Assembly (NCBI GenBank): GCA_026874595.1
Contig: CM049319.1
Span: 2,531,601 to 2,595,600 of the forward strand
Length of the DNA: 64,000 nucleotides
From: Sipunculus nudus
Taxonomy: Eukaryota; Annelida; Sipuncula; Golfingiida; Sipunculidae
Reading direction: 5' to 3'
Shown: one piece after another, positions 28,392 through 41,045 of the stretch
Layout of the letters: every line of letters starts with the position of its first letter
Numbering within the stretch: position 1 is the stretch's first letter
Notes under the pieces: generated by a model
What the model was told of the DNA's origin: nothing
Databases searched by the model: none
The model's input: only the letters and a program-made list of their open reading frames with translations
Position numbers and translations under genes: made by a program

Positions 28392-30508
28392 TCAACAAAA
28401 TGTACATCATGGATGTACCCTCTTAAACATAAAATGGGTTGTCTCCCCTTCTTTCATCGATTTGCGTCATAGCTTTAAATGACGAAGAATAATAATTATA
28501 AATAATTATATTACAAGATCACCTCCCTACCGCTTACATGTAAGATAATTATATAGCAGTGTCAAGCATTTCTATGCTCACAGTGTATATACTCACTGAA
28601 ATGACAAAAAAAAGTTTTAACGATGGACTAATGGACAAAGCTCCTTTTGTGGCCTACTTTAACGTTTGAGGAAAGCCTCAAAGCCCTTGGCACATTCTGA
28701 TATTATTAATTAAGAAGTCTCAATGTAACCCTTTACATCAAACGTAAGTGCTAAAAGAGCAGAGCTGAAATGGTTTGCAAAAAATGCATCACAATCTGGT
28801 CTACCGAGATTAAGACAATGGGATACCTTAACAGTATACAAAATAGGCCATTAAATACGAAGAAAATCCCTCAAATTTACCGATATTTCTGATGGATCTT
28901 TAATTATTTTAATGGTGTACCATTTCTAGGACAGCCCTTTATGTATTGGAACACAGGAAGAGGATTCATGGACACATTATAATGTACACATAGTTATTGA
29001 ACATTATATATACTATCAATAAGCATGTATTGCCTACTTATTAAGAGTTTTCGTTAAAATGCACGTACAGTTTTAATTTAATTTGCTTTGAGTTTTTTAT
29101 ATATCGAATTATTGGACACCATTAGTTATTGGCAGTATCGTGCATCGATAAAGTCAGACACAGCCGCGTCATCCACCTTATAAAGGGTCGCATGGACGAA
29201 TTAAAAATTCAATAAAAAATTATTTTAAAAAATAATTACAAATATATTCACATTTAAGGCACATTTTAACTTGATTTCCTCAGAATGGGATATGAAACAC
29301 AGCTTAAATATCTAGGCAAAGAAAGAAAATGAAAACTGAGAAAACTGGAAAATGAAACAAAATACTGGTACATTTAATTCTAGCAAAAATAATAAGAGAT
29401 GAGAGACAACATATTGTCATAGTGAAATGAAAGGTATCCATTATTTTATGTTTTATTTTTTTAAATAATGTACTATATATACTTTGTTTGATCGCCCTAA
29501 TTCTGAGAATACTTGACGAAACGCAAGAATTTTTTTTTAGATTTTTTCTGATGATCATTTATGGACGGACCGTAAGGGGAATGCATGTACAACTAACAAC
29601 TCACATATGATAGCTCTATAAAAAGTTAATTTATATTGATTCTGGGTTACTGGTGTGATGAGAGCGATATACCAGGAGTTGATATACCGATATACCGACT
29701 CAACAGGTGGTGGAGATTGTCACAACACTTGTCCGATCATTCCTTCGCCTGTTATAGGTCCAGTGCCCGCATCGTTTTATAGAGTTTGTGACGGACTGAT
29801 GCCGCATTAATTATTGTTCACGACTGAGTGTTCAGTAACACCTACAATTAACAACTGACGACACAAGTTTTTAGTTGGTTTCGGTTAAACTGTGAAACTG
29901 TTTCAAGAGTAGGTCCTGGGTTCGGTTTCGCCAAAACCATCCGCTCGATAATTATACTGGCATAAAGGCGACATAGGACCAAAGGTCGTCTGATTAAGTT
30001 ACATACACTATAAATTGATTCTGTTGATGCTTGTTAGCCTTAATTAGTAATAATCAGGATTTAAATAGTATTTTGAATGCTTCTTACGGCAGCCCTGTGT
30101 CTTTAGCTAAATTGTATTTCCTTTCCCGTCACTGGTTGCAAAGACACATATATGTACATAATGGTAATATAATCGCCCAATCATAATCAATAATGCAAGT
30201 CTTAACGTACCGCGACGTGCATCTGTAATATCTATTGACATTTTCATTATAATCTTATTTAATTAATTAGAAATATACGATGTTATGCATAACTTGTCCC
30301 CTAAAACTAAAATACAAAGCGGAACCATGCAGGAGTGGTTTTCTTTTAACCCGAAACGGTTTCGTATTTTCAAGCAGGGCTCTAACCGGTGAGCATCACC
30401 ATAGGATCCCTCCCGGGACTGTAATTCTGGCAAAATTATTTCTGATTTGAGTTGGAATTCCTGTCTTTAGTTTTTATCCATCTAAAATATGCCATGAATT
30501 CCTTGAAT
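28392..30508. other. No recognisable gene
   Basis: AT-rich sequence. A short GATATACC triplicate occurs at about 29667-29695. No exon was supported. Confidence 0.4.
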
Positions 30509-31364
30509 TGTTACGGAACCTAATATAAACAGATCACGTATGCGTGATGAACACAGACTTTGTCATGGAGATTAAAAAAATCAGATTCTGTAATGCTAGG
30601 CAGCGGAAATGTCTAGGGGAATGAATAAAGAAAGTCAGTAGTTTTTTGTTAACAATTAACTATAATTCATTCTTAAAACAACCCTAACATTACAATACAC
30701 CAAATCAATATAATTACACATTTTAATAGCAGTATAACAACAAATAAATACAATCACACTGTAATATAGACAAAGTTAACAAACACAGTTCCTGGACCAC
30801 CACTGTCACAGCGATAAGTCCCTTAAAATGTATAATCCGGATGAAAAGTTTACACAAATTCTCTGGGAGAATAACAGTCCAATGTAAAGCTCTTGCAACA
30901 ATCCAGAAAGTAAACTGAAGACCAAATAAGATTCGTCACAAAATCCAGAAGGAAGTCTATAAAAAATCTATAACTGCCGCACTTATCGGAATAGGTCCTA
31001 TAAACTGACATACACGCTTCTGTGTCCGCTGGAATATTCTGTCACCTCTCTCTCGGCTCTAAAACACAGCCCCCTATTTATAACTTTTCACCTCCAGCCG
31101 AGAACTTTCCATTGCTCGAACATTCTCAAGAATCTAACACAGTACACACGTTCAAAGAACATACCAGAACAAAGAACGCTGTGTATCTAGGGTTCAACCA
31201 ATGCAGTTTAAACCGAGCCTGCAACATCCGGCCAGGCGAGGCCGCCACAACACGAGCTACGCGTGGCACACAAACCAAACGCCAACAACACATGGAACAT
31301 CCGTGCGCACAACAAAACAATCATCTGCAAGACCGCCGCACACAATGAAAGGGCACCTGTAACA
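30509..31364 (-). mobile_element. Solo LTR of the same Ty3/gypsy-like family
   Basis: 856 bp with ends TGTTACGG...CTGTAACA (plus-strand view), that is TGTTAC/GTAACA terminal inverted repeats. The flanks are GAAT on both sides (30505-30508 and 31365-31368), a 4-bp target duplication. A TATAAATA box lies on the minus strand near 31073-31086. The body matches the LTRs at 18120-18673 and 37018-37880. No internal sequence remains, which is the expected outcome of recombination between two LTRs. Confidence 0.88.
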
Positions 31365-31368
31365 GAAT

Positions 31369-33419
31369 GTGTATATTTCCTAGTCCCATGTCGACCGTTT
31401 ATTATGATGATACAACAGTAAGATTAAGCACTTTTCATGTGCCCTCTGTGACATGCCTTTTCACATCACTATAAGGACTGAATGAATGCAGGTCACAATA
31501 TATGTATGTCAGGTTTTATTCAATGTATTAAAGCCTCGGGGACACGTCATATGGGAATATTAAATGTGTGAGCTTGAACCCATAATTGCCTACAGAACAA
31601 AGTCCCAAGATACCATTTTGTTGGATTTAGAATCAAACCACAGAGGGAAAGATCGTCAGACTCCTTGAGAATATGTGGCCTACTGTCCCTTAGGAAAATG
31701 TTGATTTCCCTATCAGCATCGCTCTTTACACATGGCCTTCACTGTAAGATCGTGAATTGTCGCTGACAAGTCTAGCTGAGCTGTATGAAAGGGCAACTAG
31801 TCAGCGTGGCTTCATTACTAGAGAGATTCAAGGAGAAACAAAGAAACGACCCTCCCACTACCATAGCGGTTAACTGTGACACCAATGTGATATTTCTTGT
31901 GTAGGAGGAAGCTGGAGAAAGGGTTAAGTTTCACCTTTTGCGTCTGTCTGTATGGTTACATTTATTTAATAGTTCATAAAGAGTGATTTCAGTTAAATAC
32001 AGTCTCTTTGCAGTAAAGTAAAAATTGATAAAAAGTTGTAGATGATGCAATCTGACTTTTTAACTTGAAGGAATTGCCACCAGTACTGACATCGGGAAGG
32101 TGGAGGAATCTGAAACTATGATTCAGGTGATTTTTTTTTATGCAGGACGTGCCTCTGCTTTTGGAAACGCTGTGAAGGGACATTTATAAATATACATCTG
32201 TCAATATAATGTTAACACTCCGCATTGACAACATCATTCCACCTGGCTGATTTTTCAAGTGAAAGCATCCGATATCTCAACAATTGGCTACTAACTGCTA
32301 TTTAAAAATCGAATGCAGGTTCAGCCATTTGAGAGAGAAACTGCGGCACGATAACACGCATACCATTATCCTATAAAATTTTTATAAATAATATATCTTA
32401 TAAAATAACATTGATGTTTCATTTTGAACAATGTTACTATTAATAGGCATATTATATATATTAAATTATTGAATAATTATTTTGTTATGTATTCTGTTTT
32501 ATTTTTATTAAACAAAGTAATATAATGACAACATTTCCTACTAGTACACTAAAAGGATGTATCGATAAAAAATGACAACAATGAAATGGATGAAAGAATA
32601 AATTAATGAAAGGACCGGTGGAAGGTAGAAGAGACTCATAAAATGTGTTTATTCTCCGATGTAGATTTAAAGTTTATAATGCTATACCATGCATAATCAA
32701 TACTTCATTTAATTGACTGATGAATTATTAAACAGTCCATGACTCATACTTATAACTCTATTACATAATTATATTAGAATAATATCATATAGAGAGGGAC
32801 CAGCCTAATGATACCAAGCTGGATGGAGATGCGACATATTTTACCCAGTCTGAGCACAATATGACATTGCGGATATCGTGTTATTCATCCGGGCCAGCGG
32901 GCAGATATGTCAAAAGTTAAAAATCAGCGAGGAGCTGGTGGTGATTTAACTACTCTGACCTATAGACATACGGTTCCAGTAATCATACACGTTCGAGTAG
33001 AAGTGCACAGGAGCAACTCTGGTCCTCGTTTTTTTTTTTTTTTCAATTAAAAATCTAGTTTTATACCCACAGGAGACCTACTTTGATACTTATTTCTCCC
33101 GTATCGCTTTATAATTTGTGGAAACGAATTATGTTATTTTCAAAGAGTGATACTGAATGATAAATTTCAACTACATCTATAACACAACTCTTGACATCAC
33201 GGTTGTATTCTCCACCAGGTCTAATTAAAATGGCTTCTTAATGTAAATGTCATGGTGTTGGCAAGCTTCAATCAGTATGATACATAATGGCGACCTGATA
33301 AACTTGTCTTACGCAGATGTAAACGATTGTCTCAGGGAAAGGAAATGAATAACATATTTTACTGAAGATCGCGTCTCATATTATAGAGCGTGGTCGTTCT
33401 AAAATTTCAAACTTGCTTT
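31369..33419. other. No recognisable gene
   Basis: AT-rich and apparently unique, with a 16-T run near 33030. Confidence 0.4.
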
Positions 33420-33955
33420 AAATTTTGCCACGATCATGCGGATTTTTAAAAATCGTTGCAGAGCGTAGTAGATCGTAGTAAAGCTTGACCATATAAGCAG
33501 ATCGATGAAGAAAGTGGAGGATCGTGGGAGAACGCAAGGGAGCGTAGCGGGCTAATGGTAATACAGCGTAGTTAAATATCATTTTTTCCTCTGTGGAGTG
33601 ACTAGACAAATGAATGAAATGCAAAATCTACCTCCTTTTTTATACCGATCTTGTCTCGTGTTTAATCACCCTAACGTAAGCGCGTGTAAGAAATCGGAGA
33701 TCCAAATAGTAATGATCGTAAAAGGTCGCAACGGATAGTCATAGAATCGTAGTCCAGCTTCATAGAATGGTTAAGGATCGGTTATTAGATCCTGGTGAAT
33801 CTTGTCCAGGATCCTAACAGAACGTATTGAATCATATTTAAGCATATGAAACCGTAAAAAAGCGTAAAAAATGGGGGGAAAATCAATAAAAATTTCCACT
33901 ATCACGAAGATCTAATACGATCCTTGGTTCGCATCGGATCGGCAAAATCGTTGCC
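33420..33955. repeat. GATCGTA/CGTAGT-rich degenerate repeat region
   Basis: GATCGTA, GATCGT, GCGTAG and GGATCCT words recur about every 15-40 bp across 500 bp, ending just before SINE copy 3. The pattern resembles decayed DNA-transposon ends that I know from bivalves. No terminal repeat was resolved. Confidence 0.45.
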
Positions 33956-33966
33956 TCGTGTAAACC

Positions 33967-34248
33967 CAGCTTTATGGTTAGAGCGGTGGACCTGTGAGTG
34001 CATGGTTGCCGCCCAGACAAAGTCTTTCTCAAAAGTGTGTGCCCCCCCCCCCCCCCCGGGAATAAATGAGCACTGGTCATGGGCGGTAAGTAAATACAGA
34101 AAGAATAAGCTTTCTATTCCACCTTTAATTTCTGTTTAGGTTGCATGCACCCAAGGGACATGAGAAAGGCTACAAGAACAGGCCCGAGAGATCAGGCAGG
34201 CACAGTGTACAGTCGGATGGGACTGACATGGTCGGTGATATCAAACTG
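33967..34248 (+). mobile_element. tRNA-derived SINE, copy 3
   Basis: The head TTATGGTTAGAGCGGTGGAC retains a box-A-like start, but the box-B part is deleted. The body matches copies 1 and 2 through GCACTGGTCATGGGCGG, GAAAGGCTACAAGAACAGGC and GTCGGATGGGACTGACATGG. A 16-C run (34042-34057) has expanded inside the body. Confidence 0.75.
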
Positions 34249-35369
34249 TTTACCCCAACTTTTATCTTTACTTTTCGTTGAGTTGAATCTGTCTTTCAGT
34301 AAGTCTTTTACTCATCATGATTTCCTTCTCTCCGGACTGAGAAAGAAGAGGTTTCCGAGGCATTCTTTGAGTTTTAAATCCAGAGTTATTTAATACACCT
34401 GTTTCTTTGAGAGAAGCATCTAACTAATGGACGAGATATGTGCGTCTAGCGACACTTGGCTCTACCCGGACTCCCACATACAGCCCTAAAGTCAAAATGC
34501 AAGCTATCTTACCATTCTACCACATAACGTCAGTGTGCATGTGAGCTACCTGTGACGGACAGGGATGCATTATGAACAACACGATGCAGAATTTGCCATG
34601 GCGCTCATAGTATCATTCCTTACACATAAATAAGACGTTATTAAGCCTATTTAAAATAAAAGATCAGTGTGATTGCTGCGTTTGGGGACCCTCTTAAAGT
34701 TATGTTTGCTCAGATGACTGAAAGCCAGTTCAGCTTTAGCGATCACTCGTTGTTCGTCTTCTGTCCATCTGGTCAGAAATTGTATCCGTTGCACATCAAA
34801 ACGTCCCATTTAAATCTATAGATGTCCCAAATAAATTTTGGTACCCGAAATCAGGTCATGTGAACTAGTCTTTGAGCTATGGGATAAAAAAAAACATTAA
34901 AAAATGAGTGCTGAACAAACACTTTGTGTTAGCTTTTAAAATTGAAATAATTTTCCTTATTTCCACCCTTCAGTAGGTAAAGTTTTGGCAGAATTTGAGT
35001 AAGGGATTTTTCTGGAATATCATTCCACAGATTTAAATAACCCTGTCAGACGGCAGTCCTACGTTTCATTTCACACCCATTATCGTAGGTACCGTTAAAC
35101 CATTGATCTGAATTTTTAATACTTGATTTTCTCCATGGAAGGACGTGTATTATGGAATTTTAGACCTGTCAAAAAATCAATATTGCCGTCAGTTGTCCAT
35201 CTTTTAAACTGGGAATAGCTGCCCCAAAAATGAAGGTCCTTAAACTTGGAGCACACCATTTTTAATTAAATAATACGGAAATATATCGTTTGACTTGAAA
35301 GTGTAGGCAAGCTACATCATGACGCAATCTTTTTCCATGAGCCAAAATAGTTCATTCCCTTTTCTCTGT
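34249..35369. other. No recognisable gene
   Basis: AT-rich sequence between SINE copy 3 and the LTR element. Only short frames. Confidence 0.4.
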
Positions 35370-35688
35370 TGTTATGGAACCTAATATCAACAGATCAAGT
35401 AGTCGTGACGAACATAAATTTTGTAATGGAGATAAAAAAAATCAGATTCTGTAACACTAGGCAGCGTGAAATGTCTAGGGGAATGAATAAAGAAGTCAAT
35501 TATTTGTTAACAAATAATTATAATTTATTCTTAAAACAATCCTAACATTACAATACACTAAATCAATACTATTACACACTATAACAACAGCACAACAGTT
35601 AATCAGCACAAGATATAAATTAAGTGTACAGTACCTAGATACCACCACTGTCACAGCGACAACAAGTCCTTTAAAGCAAATAATCCGG
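35370..35688 (-). repeat. Truncated 3' LTR
   Basis: Starts with TGTTATGGAACCTAATAT and follows the LTR consensus through CTAGGGGAATGAATAAAGAA to about AATAATCCGG, where it switches to gag sequence. Roughly the first 530 bp of the LTR (U3, minus-strand sense) are missing. Confidence 0.85.
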
Positions 35689-35689
35689 G

Positions 35690-36858
35690 GGTTTACCCTT
35701 TTGTTTATTTGCAAGTTTCCAGCGGTCCGATCTTTGATGACCTTCCTTTTTGCAGTAATAACAGATTTTCTTTGCAAATGACTGGCCTTGGTTGGATTTA
35801 GACACAGTGGACGTGGACTGAGGTGTAGCAATGGACTTTGCTGAACTATCAGGACTATTAGTACTGGGTGACTGCGCTTAAAGCTTCTTTTGACCATACT
35901 GATTTATATTCTTATTTGTGCATGACTGGATTGATTTGCTAGTAAAGGACATTTTGTGTGTTAATGAATAATCATCAGCTAATTGAGCATCAATATCAAG
36001 TGTTTGAGGACTTTTCTCATCAGGAAAAGTTCTAACATCTGCGTTAATGCAGCGCTAAAATACTTCAAGCAAAATCAACTGGCGCTAATTGTTATAATCT
36101 TTCAAACAACTGCTCTTTTGTCCTAGCAAATTCGACATAGGTCTGTTCTTTGTGCTTTTCCCAATTTCTGAATTTCTGGCGGAAAGCCTCCGTAACTAAC
36201 TCACAAACTTTTAGGATTAACCATTTAACCTGGTCATAGTCAGCAGCGACTTCTACTGAAAGCTCTGTATAAATTTCTCCGGCCTTGCCAGTTAATACAC
36301 TTTGTAAATGCATAGTTCAATTTTTCCTTAGGCCACTTTTAATTTTCGAGCAACCTTCTCAAAGTGTAAGAAATATTAATCAACCTCTCTTGAAAAGGTA
36401 GGACAAGTCTAATGTGTTAAGTAACATCAAAACTGTGAGTTGGGGCAGCACTTAGACTAAACTCCAGTCGATTTAGCTCAATTTCTTTTTCTTTTTCTAG
36501 TCTTTCTCTTTCTGACCTTTCATGTTCTTCCCTCTCTTCTCTTTGTTTTTCTAATTCCCTCTCTTCTCTTTGTTTTTTTCTAACTGCTTAATGCTAGCTA
36601 ATACTGCATTTCTAACTTTTTTAATTCAAACTACATAGCAAGGCTGTCCTTTTTAATGTTTCCACTTCACTCTCTTCAATTAAACCTTTGCTAACTAGAT
36701 CTTGCATGATTTTGGCAATAATATCAGGCTTTCTCGAAGCTTTTTTTACACTTATTCTTCAGTGTTGTCCCAAACGCAACAACTGTTCCTTTTCTAAACT
36801 GTTCAAGTTGATCAGGGTCGGGATCTTCAACAAATGTCTCAGGTTTGAAATCTGCCAT
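35690..36858 (-). pseudogene. gag pseudogene of the LTR retrotransposon
   Basis: On the minus strand the start codon at 36858-36856 opens MADFKPETFVEDPDPDQ. After a frameshift near 36725 comes IIAKIMQDLVSKGLIEE, a small helical N-terminal domain common in invertebrate gypsy Gag. A charged E/K/R coiled-coil with repeated EKQREERE follows (36426-36590). The capsid-like part contains LQSVLTGKAGEIYTELS and KFRNWEKHKEQTYVEFAR (36092-36313), typical of molluscan Ty3/gypsy Gag. The nucleocapsid end has a zinc knuckle CYYCKKEGHQRSD followed by R where the last Cys of CCHC should be (about 35720-35765). Stops and at least three frameshifts make it non-coding today. Confidence 0.8.
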
Positions 36859-36993
36859 GTTAACATGTTAAAACAATAACAAAAAACACTGAGATAAATC
36901 CTGTTAACAATGTATGGTAAACAATATGTAATCTTGTAAACAATGTATTGTAAACAATGGTCAAGGCCTAATAAATTGTCAAAAATATTAACC

Positions 36994-37011
36994 ATCCCGG
37001 ACGAGCCCCAA
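36994..37011 (-). other. Primer-binding site complementary to tRNA-Pro 3' end
   Basis: Six bases inside the 5' LTR edge the minus strand reads TTGGGGCTCGTCCGGGAT. It matches 17 of 18 positions of the complement of the tRNA-Pro 3' end including CCA (TGGGGGCTCGTCCGGGAT). Position and match identify it as the minus-strand primer site. The tRNA sequence is from memory. Confidence 0.78.
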
Positions 37012-37017
37012 ATTTTA

Positions 37018-37563
37018 TGTTTCGGAACATAATATAAAGAGATCACGTAGTCGTGACGAACATAAATTTTGTAATGGAGGTAAAAAAATCAGATTCTGTA
37101 ACACTAGGCAGCGTGAAATGTCTAGGGGAATGAATAAAGAAGTCAGTGTTTTTTGTTAATAATTATAATTTATTCTTAAAAAAATCCTAGCATTACAATA
37201 CACTAAATCAATTCAATAACACAGTATAACAACAGTACAACAGTGAATCAATACAGTATAATAATCAATAAAGTATATAAATAACGTGCACAGTACCTGG
37301 ATACCACCTCTGTCACAGCGACAACAAGTCCTTTCAAGCATATAATCCAGATGAACAGTTCACATAAATCTTCCCAGAGAATAACAGTCCAGTTCAATCA
37401 CAAAATCAATTTGTTGTAATCCAAAAGTGATGTTCTGATAGTGATCCCAAAGGCAAACTGAAGACTACTTAAAATCCGTTATAAATTCGAAGAAAAGCTA
37501 TAACTGCCGCAATTATAGGAAAAGGTCCACAAACTGACTTACACTCTTCTGTGTCTCTTCTGG

Positions 37564-37602
<39 letters not shown>

Positions 37603-37880
37603 TCTAAATACAGCCCCTTATTTATAACTTTTCATCTCAAGCCGAGAACTTTCCATTTCCCGAACAATCTAAAGAAAAATACATAATACCCAGTAAAAAC
37701 GCGAACAAACTAGAACAAGGAACGCTGTGTTTCTACATGTCGGGGTTCACACGTGGGCCGGCCAGGCGAGAAAGCCTTGACTAACATGACCGCCACGTTT
37801 ACACGCCATACCCCTCGCGTTGGACGGGCCATGCCGCCATAGCAACGGACAATGCTAGCGCCGAACATACACATGTAAGA
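37018..37880 (-). repeat. 5' LTR with promoter and expanded CT tract
   Basis: Same family as 30509-31364, including a minus-strand TATAAATAAGG at about 37615-37630 and a polyadenylation-like AAGAATAAATT. A (TC)n run of about 17 units (37566-37600) has grown from the short CTCTCTCTC found in the other copies. Confidence 0.85.
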
Positions 37881-38299
37881 CTGCAACTCTGTGTAAACCA
37901 AAAATGTAAAACTTCATTGTTTACATTTAAAAACTTGATATTTATTTTTATTAAAGAAATATAAATAACTGAAAATGCTTTTAACAGCGAATGTAGGATA
38001 CAAACTAAATTTGCACAATTTTACCACAAGGAAGGCGCCTTGATTGTTACGTTGTTCATATACTGTTTGCTAGTATGTCGTTCTGCCTCGGTGTTTTTAA
38101 TAATTAATCAAAAAGTATATAATGGGCAGTCAGAAATAATTAAAGAGACGAATTGTAGTACTAAAGCCAAAAGAGAGCTGGCTTTCTTTTATATATGGCA
38201 TCATTAACCTCACTTGTCGGCCATGGAGGAGGTAGGCATGTTCTGTAACTTTATTTATTTTACGTGGATTGTACAATAAGTTATTAAAACTAATCGAGG

Positions 38300-38460
38300 T
38301 ATTCCCAAGTGCTCAGATGGTAACAATCAGTAGTGTGTAGAGGAAACCGGAGCAAACCACCAGCCTTGACGGGCCACTACAAACAACTCTCAAACTTCAT
38401 CAGGAATCAAACCTTGGTCACCAGCGGAGAGATATCTTAGCCACTCGACTGTCCAGGTCT
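38300..38460 (-). mobile_element. tRNA-derived SINE-like fragment
   Basis: The minus strand carries a box-A-like TGGCTAAGATAT (38433-38444), box-B-like GGTTTGATTCC (38403-38413) and then CTCCGGTTTCCTC (38340-38352), a block shared with 62372-62515. It is a different family from the three-copy SINE. Confidence 0.6.
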
Positions 38461-40149
38461 CTACTCATTGCTCATCTCGTCAGCATTAAAACTGCTTTAT
38501 TTCCCTGCACCGTCCTGCGCCCCCGCAATACTATGATGACATCAGTAATTAGGTTGTTTTTTTTACACGGGGGAGAACATTATTGATCTACTCACCGTTA
38601 CCCTATACAGCCGAGTCTTGGCGGTTTCACATTATCACACTTGCCTTTTGACATTCTCTTCACATATTCAATTTTACATGATAGCCTTTCAGCGGTATAT
38701 GCCCAATGCATGATTTTAGAAAGTACTATGTCCAAAACCGGTCGGATCGAAACTGTTTTTTCCCCCCACTAATACCGGGATCCCATTAAGAGAGATTAAT
38801 AAGTAAGAGCAATAATAGTGGAACGTTTGACGTTTAGGTACCGGAAGTCGTCCCACCAACAAATTATGTAGGTTTAGATTAAATGAACACGCCACCGAAC
38901 ATTTACCATCACATATACCCAAACAATCGCTGAATGGAATTATTCAGATCTATTTTACAGAACAATTTTAAGGCTACTGAAAAGGCTGGGTTCTCATGCA
39001 CGTTTTTCATAAATGCGACAGGGCAATTTTTGTATTTGTTTTTTTTTATTTGTATTTATCAGAATACAGCATGATAATAAAATAATTATTTTGGTAAACA
39101 GATTAAAGCACATAAAAACCAAAGGAATCTTTTCGTAATTTTAATATTTGTTTTATTATAATTAATGTCCGACCTGCGGTAGCTCAAAATTAGTAATTTT
39201 TTGTTGAACATTAAAATAAGAAAAATGTTTGCCTCGGAAGGACAAATTATTTACACTCTTTTTTGGCCTAATCTACTTTTAGACAGTTTTCTGTATCAAT
39301 ATAATCTTTACAGTTCCTCTTCCTCCGAACGAGTAACGGTTATTTCATTTAATAAATAAACCGAATGAGTTAATATTTTATTTAATTACTTTTTTTATTT
39401 ATTTTTTTTTTTATTTAATTAATACAGCGAATGAGTTAAAAGTTTATTTAATTACTTTTTATTTAAATTAATTAAATATAATCAATAAAGGCTGTACTGA
39501 ATAAACTCAAGAGCGTTGATAATTGTGTATCATAAATGGCACAGAAGAATAGAATACATGTATACATACCCAATTATGCATACAAGTGACGTTCAATCTT
39601 CTGACGGAAGAAAGACGCTACATAAAAGTATATAAATATATATACTTATAAATATGTGACCATGAAAATAGACATTGAATTCGAGGGAAAATGTTAATTT
39701 GCTTAGGCTGTAAGATAAAGCCTTGATATTCAATCTCATCTTAGTTTTTATATAAACAATACGCAGAATTCAGAACGATCTATGGATCTAATTTATGATC
39801 TATGGAAAAATGCAGTTGTGAAACTTTTTGTAGACATCACCAATTTTAATATTATGAAAAAATTCTTTCTCAATATAATGTAGACACTTTGTGAATGGAA
39901 TAACGAACCTTAGTACTTAAAGAAATTCCTCTGGGATACATACCAAGTCCGGTAAGGCGGAGGTAGTGGATCCCCTGCACTGACCATCCTACGCCCATGA
40001 CATAAAATAAACTTGACACGTTATTTGGTTAAACGCCTACTATTATACATATATATTCAGTGGCGTTGTACAAAGCATGGTATATAAAAGAACATTTTTA
40101 AAAAACATAGTAAGATCCCAGTGAGTTTGCCTATATACTGACAAAAATG
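38461..40149. other. AT-rich stretch without gene
   Basis: A two-copy repeat of about 65-bp spacing (39361-39475) shares CGAATGAGTTAA...TTTATTTAATTACTTTTTA. Otherwise nothing recognisable. Confidence 0.45.
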
Positions 40150-41045
40150 AACAGAGTTAAAAGAACGATTAGAAATTAATAAAATAATATGTTTTAAGAT
40201 TTTTTTTATAGTATCGCATGAGGCAGATTGCTTAATATATTCTGGCAGGATGTTCTACAATTTTTGACCGATAGTTCCGAAACTCCTGTCACTGAACGTC
40301 TTTCTCTTATTAAAAGGAACATTATAGCGAGTGGTCTAAGGATTTTCTGAGCGTGGTCCGGATCTTCTCACATCGGGTGATTTAAGTAGTTCAGTCAGGT
40401 ATACCGGAGAGGTGCCAACTAAACAGTTGTACATAAATGTTAATATTTTGAAATTTATCATAGCTTTAATCGAGGGCCAGTGCAGATCAAACAATGCTTG
40501 TTTAGAACGTTCACGTTTTCTTCGGTTAAATACCAACTTGGCACACATTGACTGAATTCGTTGCATCTTGTATATATCACTTTCTGCAATTCCATATAAT
40601 ATTCCATTACAATAATCTAAGTGTGACATAACCAATGACAGAACAAGTATTTCAGCAGCATCTTTAGTCAGGTAATTACGTAAACACTTAATCCTGAAAT
40701 AGTTCGACATAGCTACACGACATTTCATTTTTACACGCTCTTTGAAGTTCAAAACATTATCCAAAAACGCTCCAAAATATTTAATATAGCTTACTGAATT
40801 AACTTTGTCTCCTGCAATAATAATTTTCCTTGAAGTAAGTACATTTTTTCAATTAGGCTTGGCTACCAAACAATATAAATTCTGTCATTTTAGTATTCAT
40901 TTTAAATTTGTTATTGTTCATCCAGTTTTTCATAGTTACTACACATTGTTCAAGTTTATCTACAGCTTCAGGTTTCCTCTAGGGAAGAGGTAGGGGTAAA
41001 ACGTATGTTGGCAATGTGGTCATCAGTAAACCCATAATAAACAAT
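40150..41045 (-). pseudogene. Non-LTR retrotransposon fragment (reverse transcriptase C-terminal half)
   Basis: On the minus strand GFTDDH (41016-41033) sits where the catalytic YADDH motif is expected. It is followed by KLEQCVVTMKNWMNNNKFKM, TEFILFGS, then a long frame (40336-40764) with SHLDYCNGILYGI, IYKMQRIQSMCAKLVFNR, LHWPSIKAMINFKILTFMYN and SPVYLTELL. Beyond a frameshift comes a piece resembling RSFGTIGQKLWNILP (about 40220-40300). This order is the standard C-terminal half of CR1/L2-type elements. The Tyr-Ala to Phe-Thr change before the two Asp, plus frameshifts, indicates an inactive 5'-truncated copy. No clear 3' tail motif was found. Confidence 0.85.

Larger units (their letters stand above)
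35370..37880 (-). mobile_element. Internally deleted Ty3/gypsy-like LTR retrotransposon
   Basis: The element reads on the minus strand. The 5' LTR is 37018-37880 (863 bp, close to the 856-bp solo LTR), followed by a primer site (36994-37011), gag (36858 down to about 35690) and a truncated 3' LTR (35370 to about 35688). The gag zinc-knuckle region runs directly into the middle of the 3' LTR, so protease, reverse transcriptase, RNase H, integrase and the U3 part of the 3' LTR are gone. Possible 4-bp target copies are CTGT at the left and CTGC at the right, one mismatch. The outer 5' LTR end is inferred from length and a TGTAAGA resembling TGTAACA. Confidence 0.82.
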
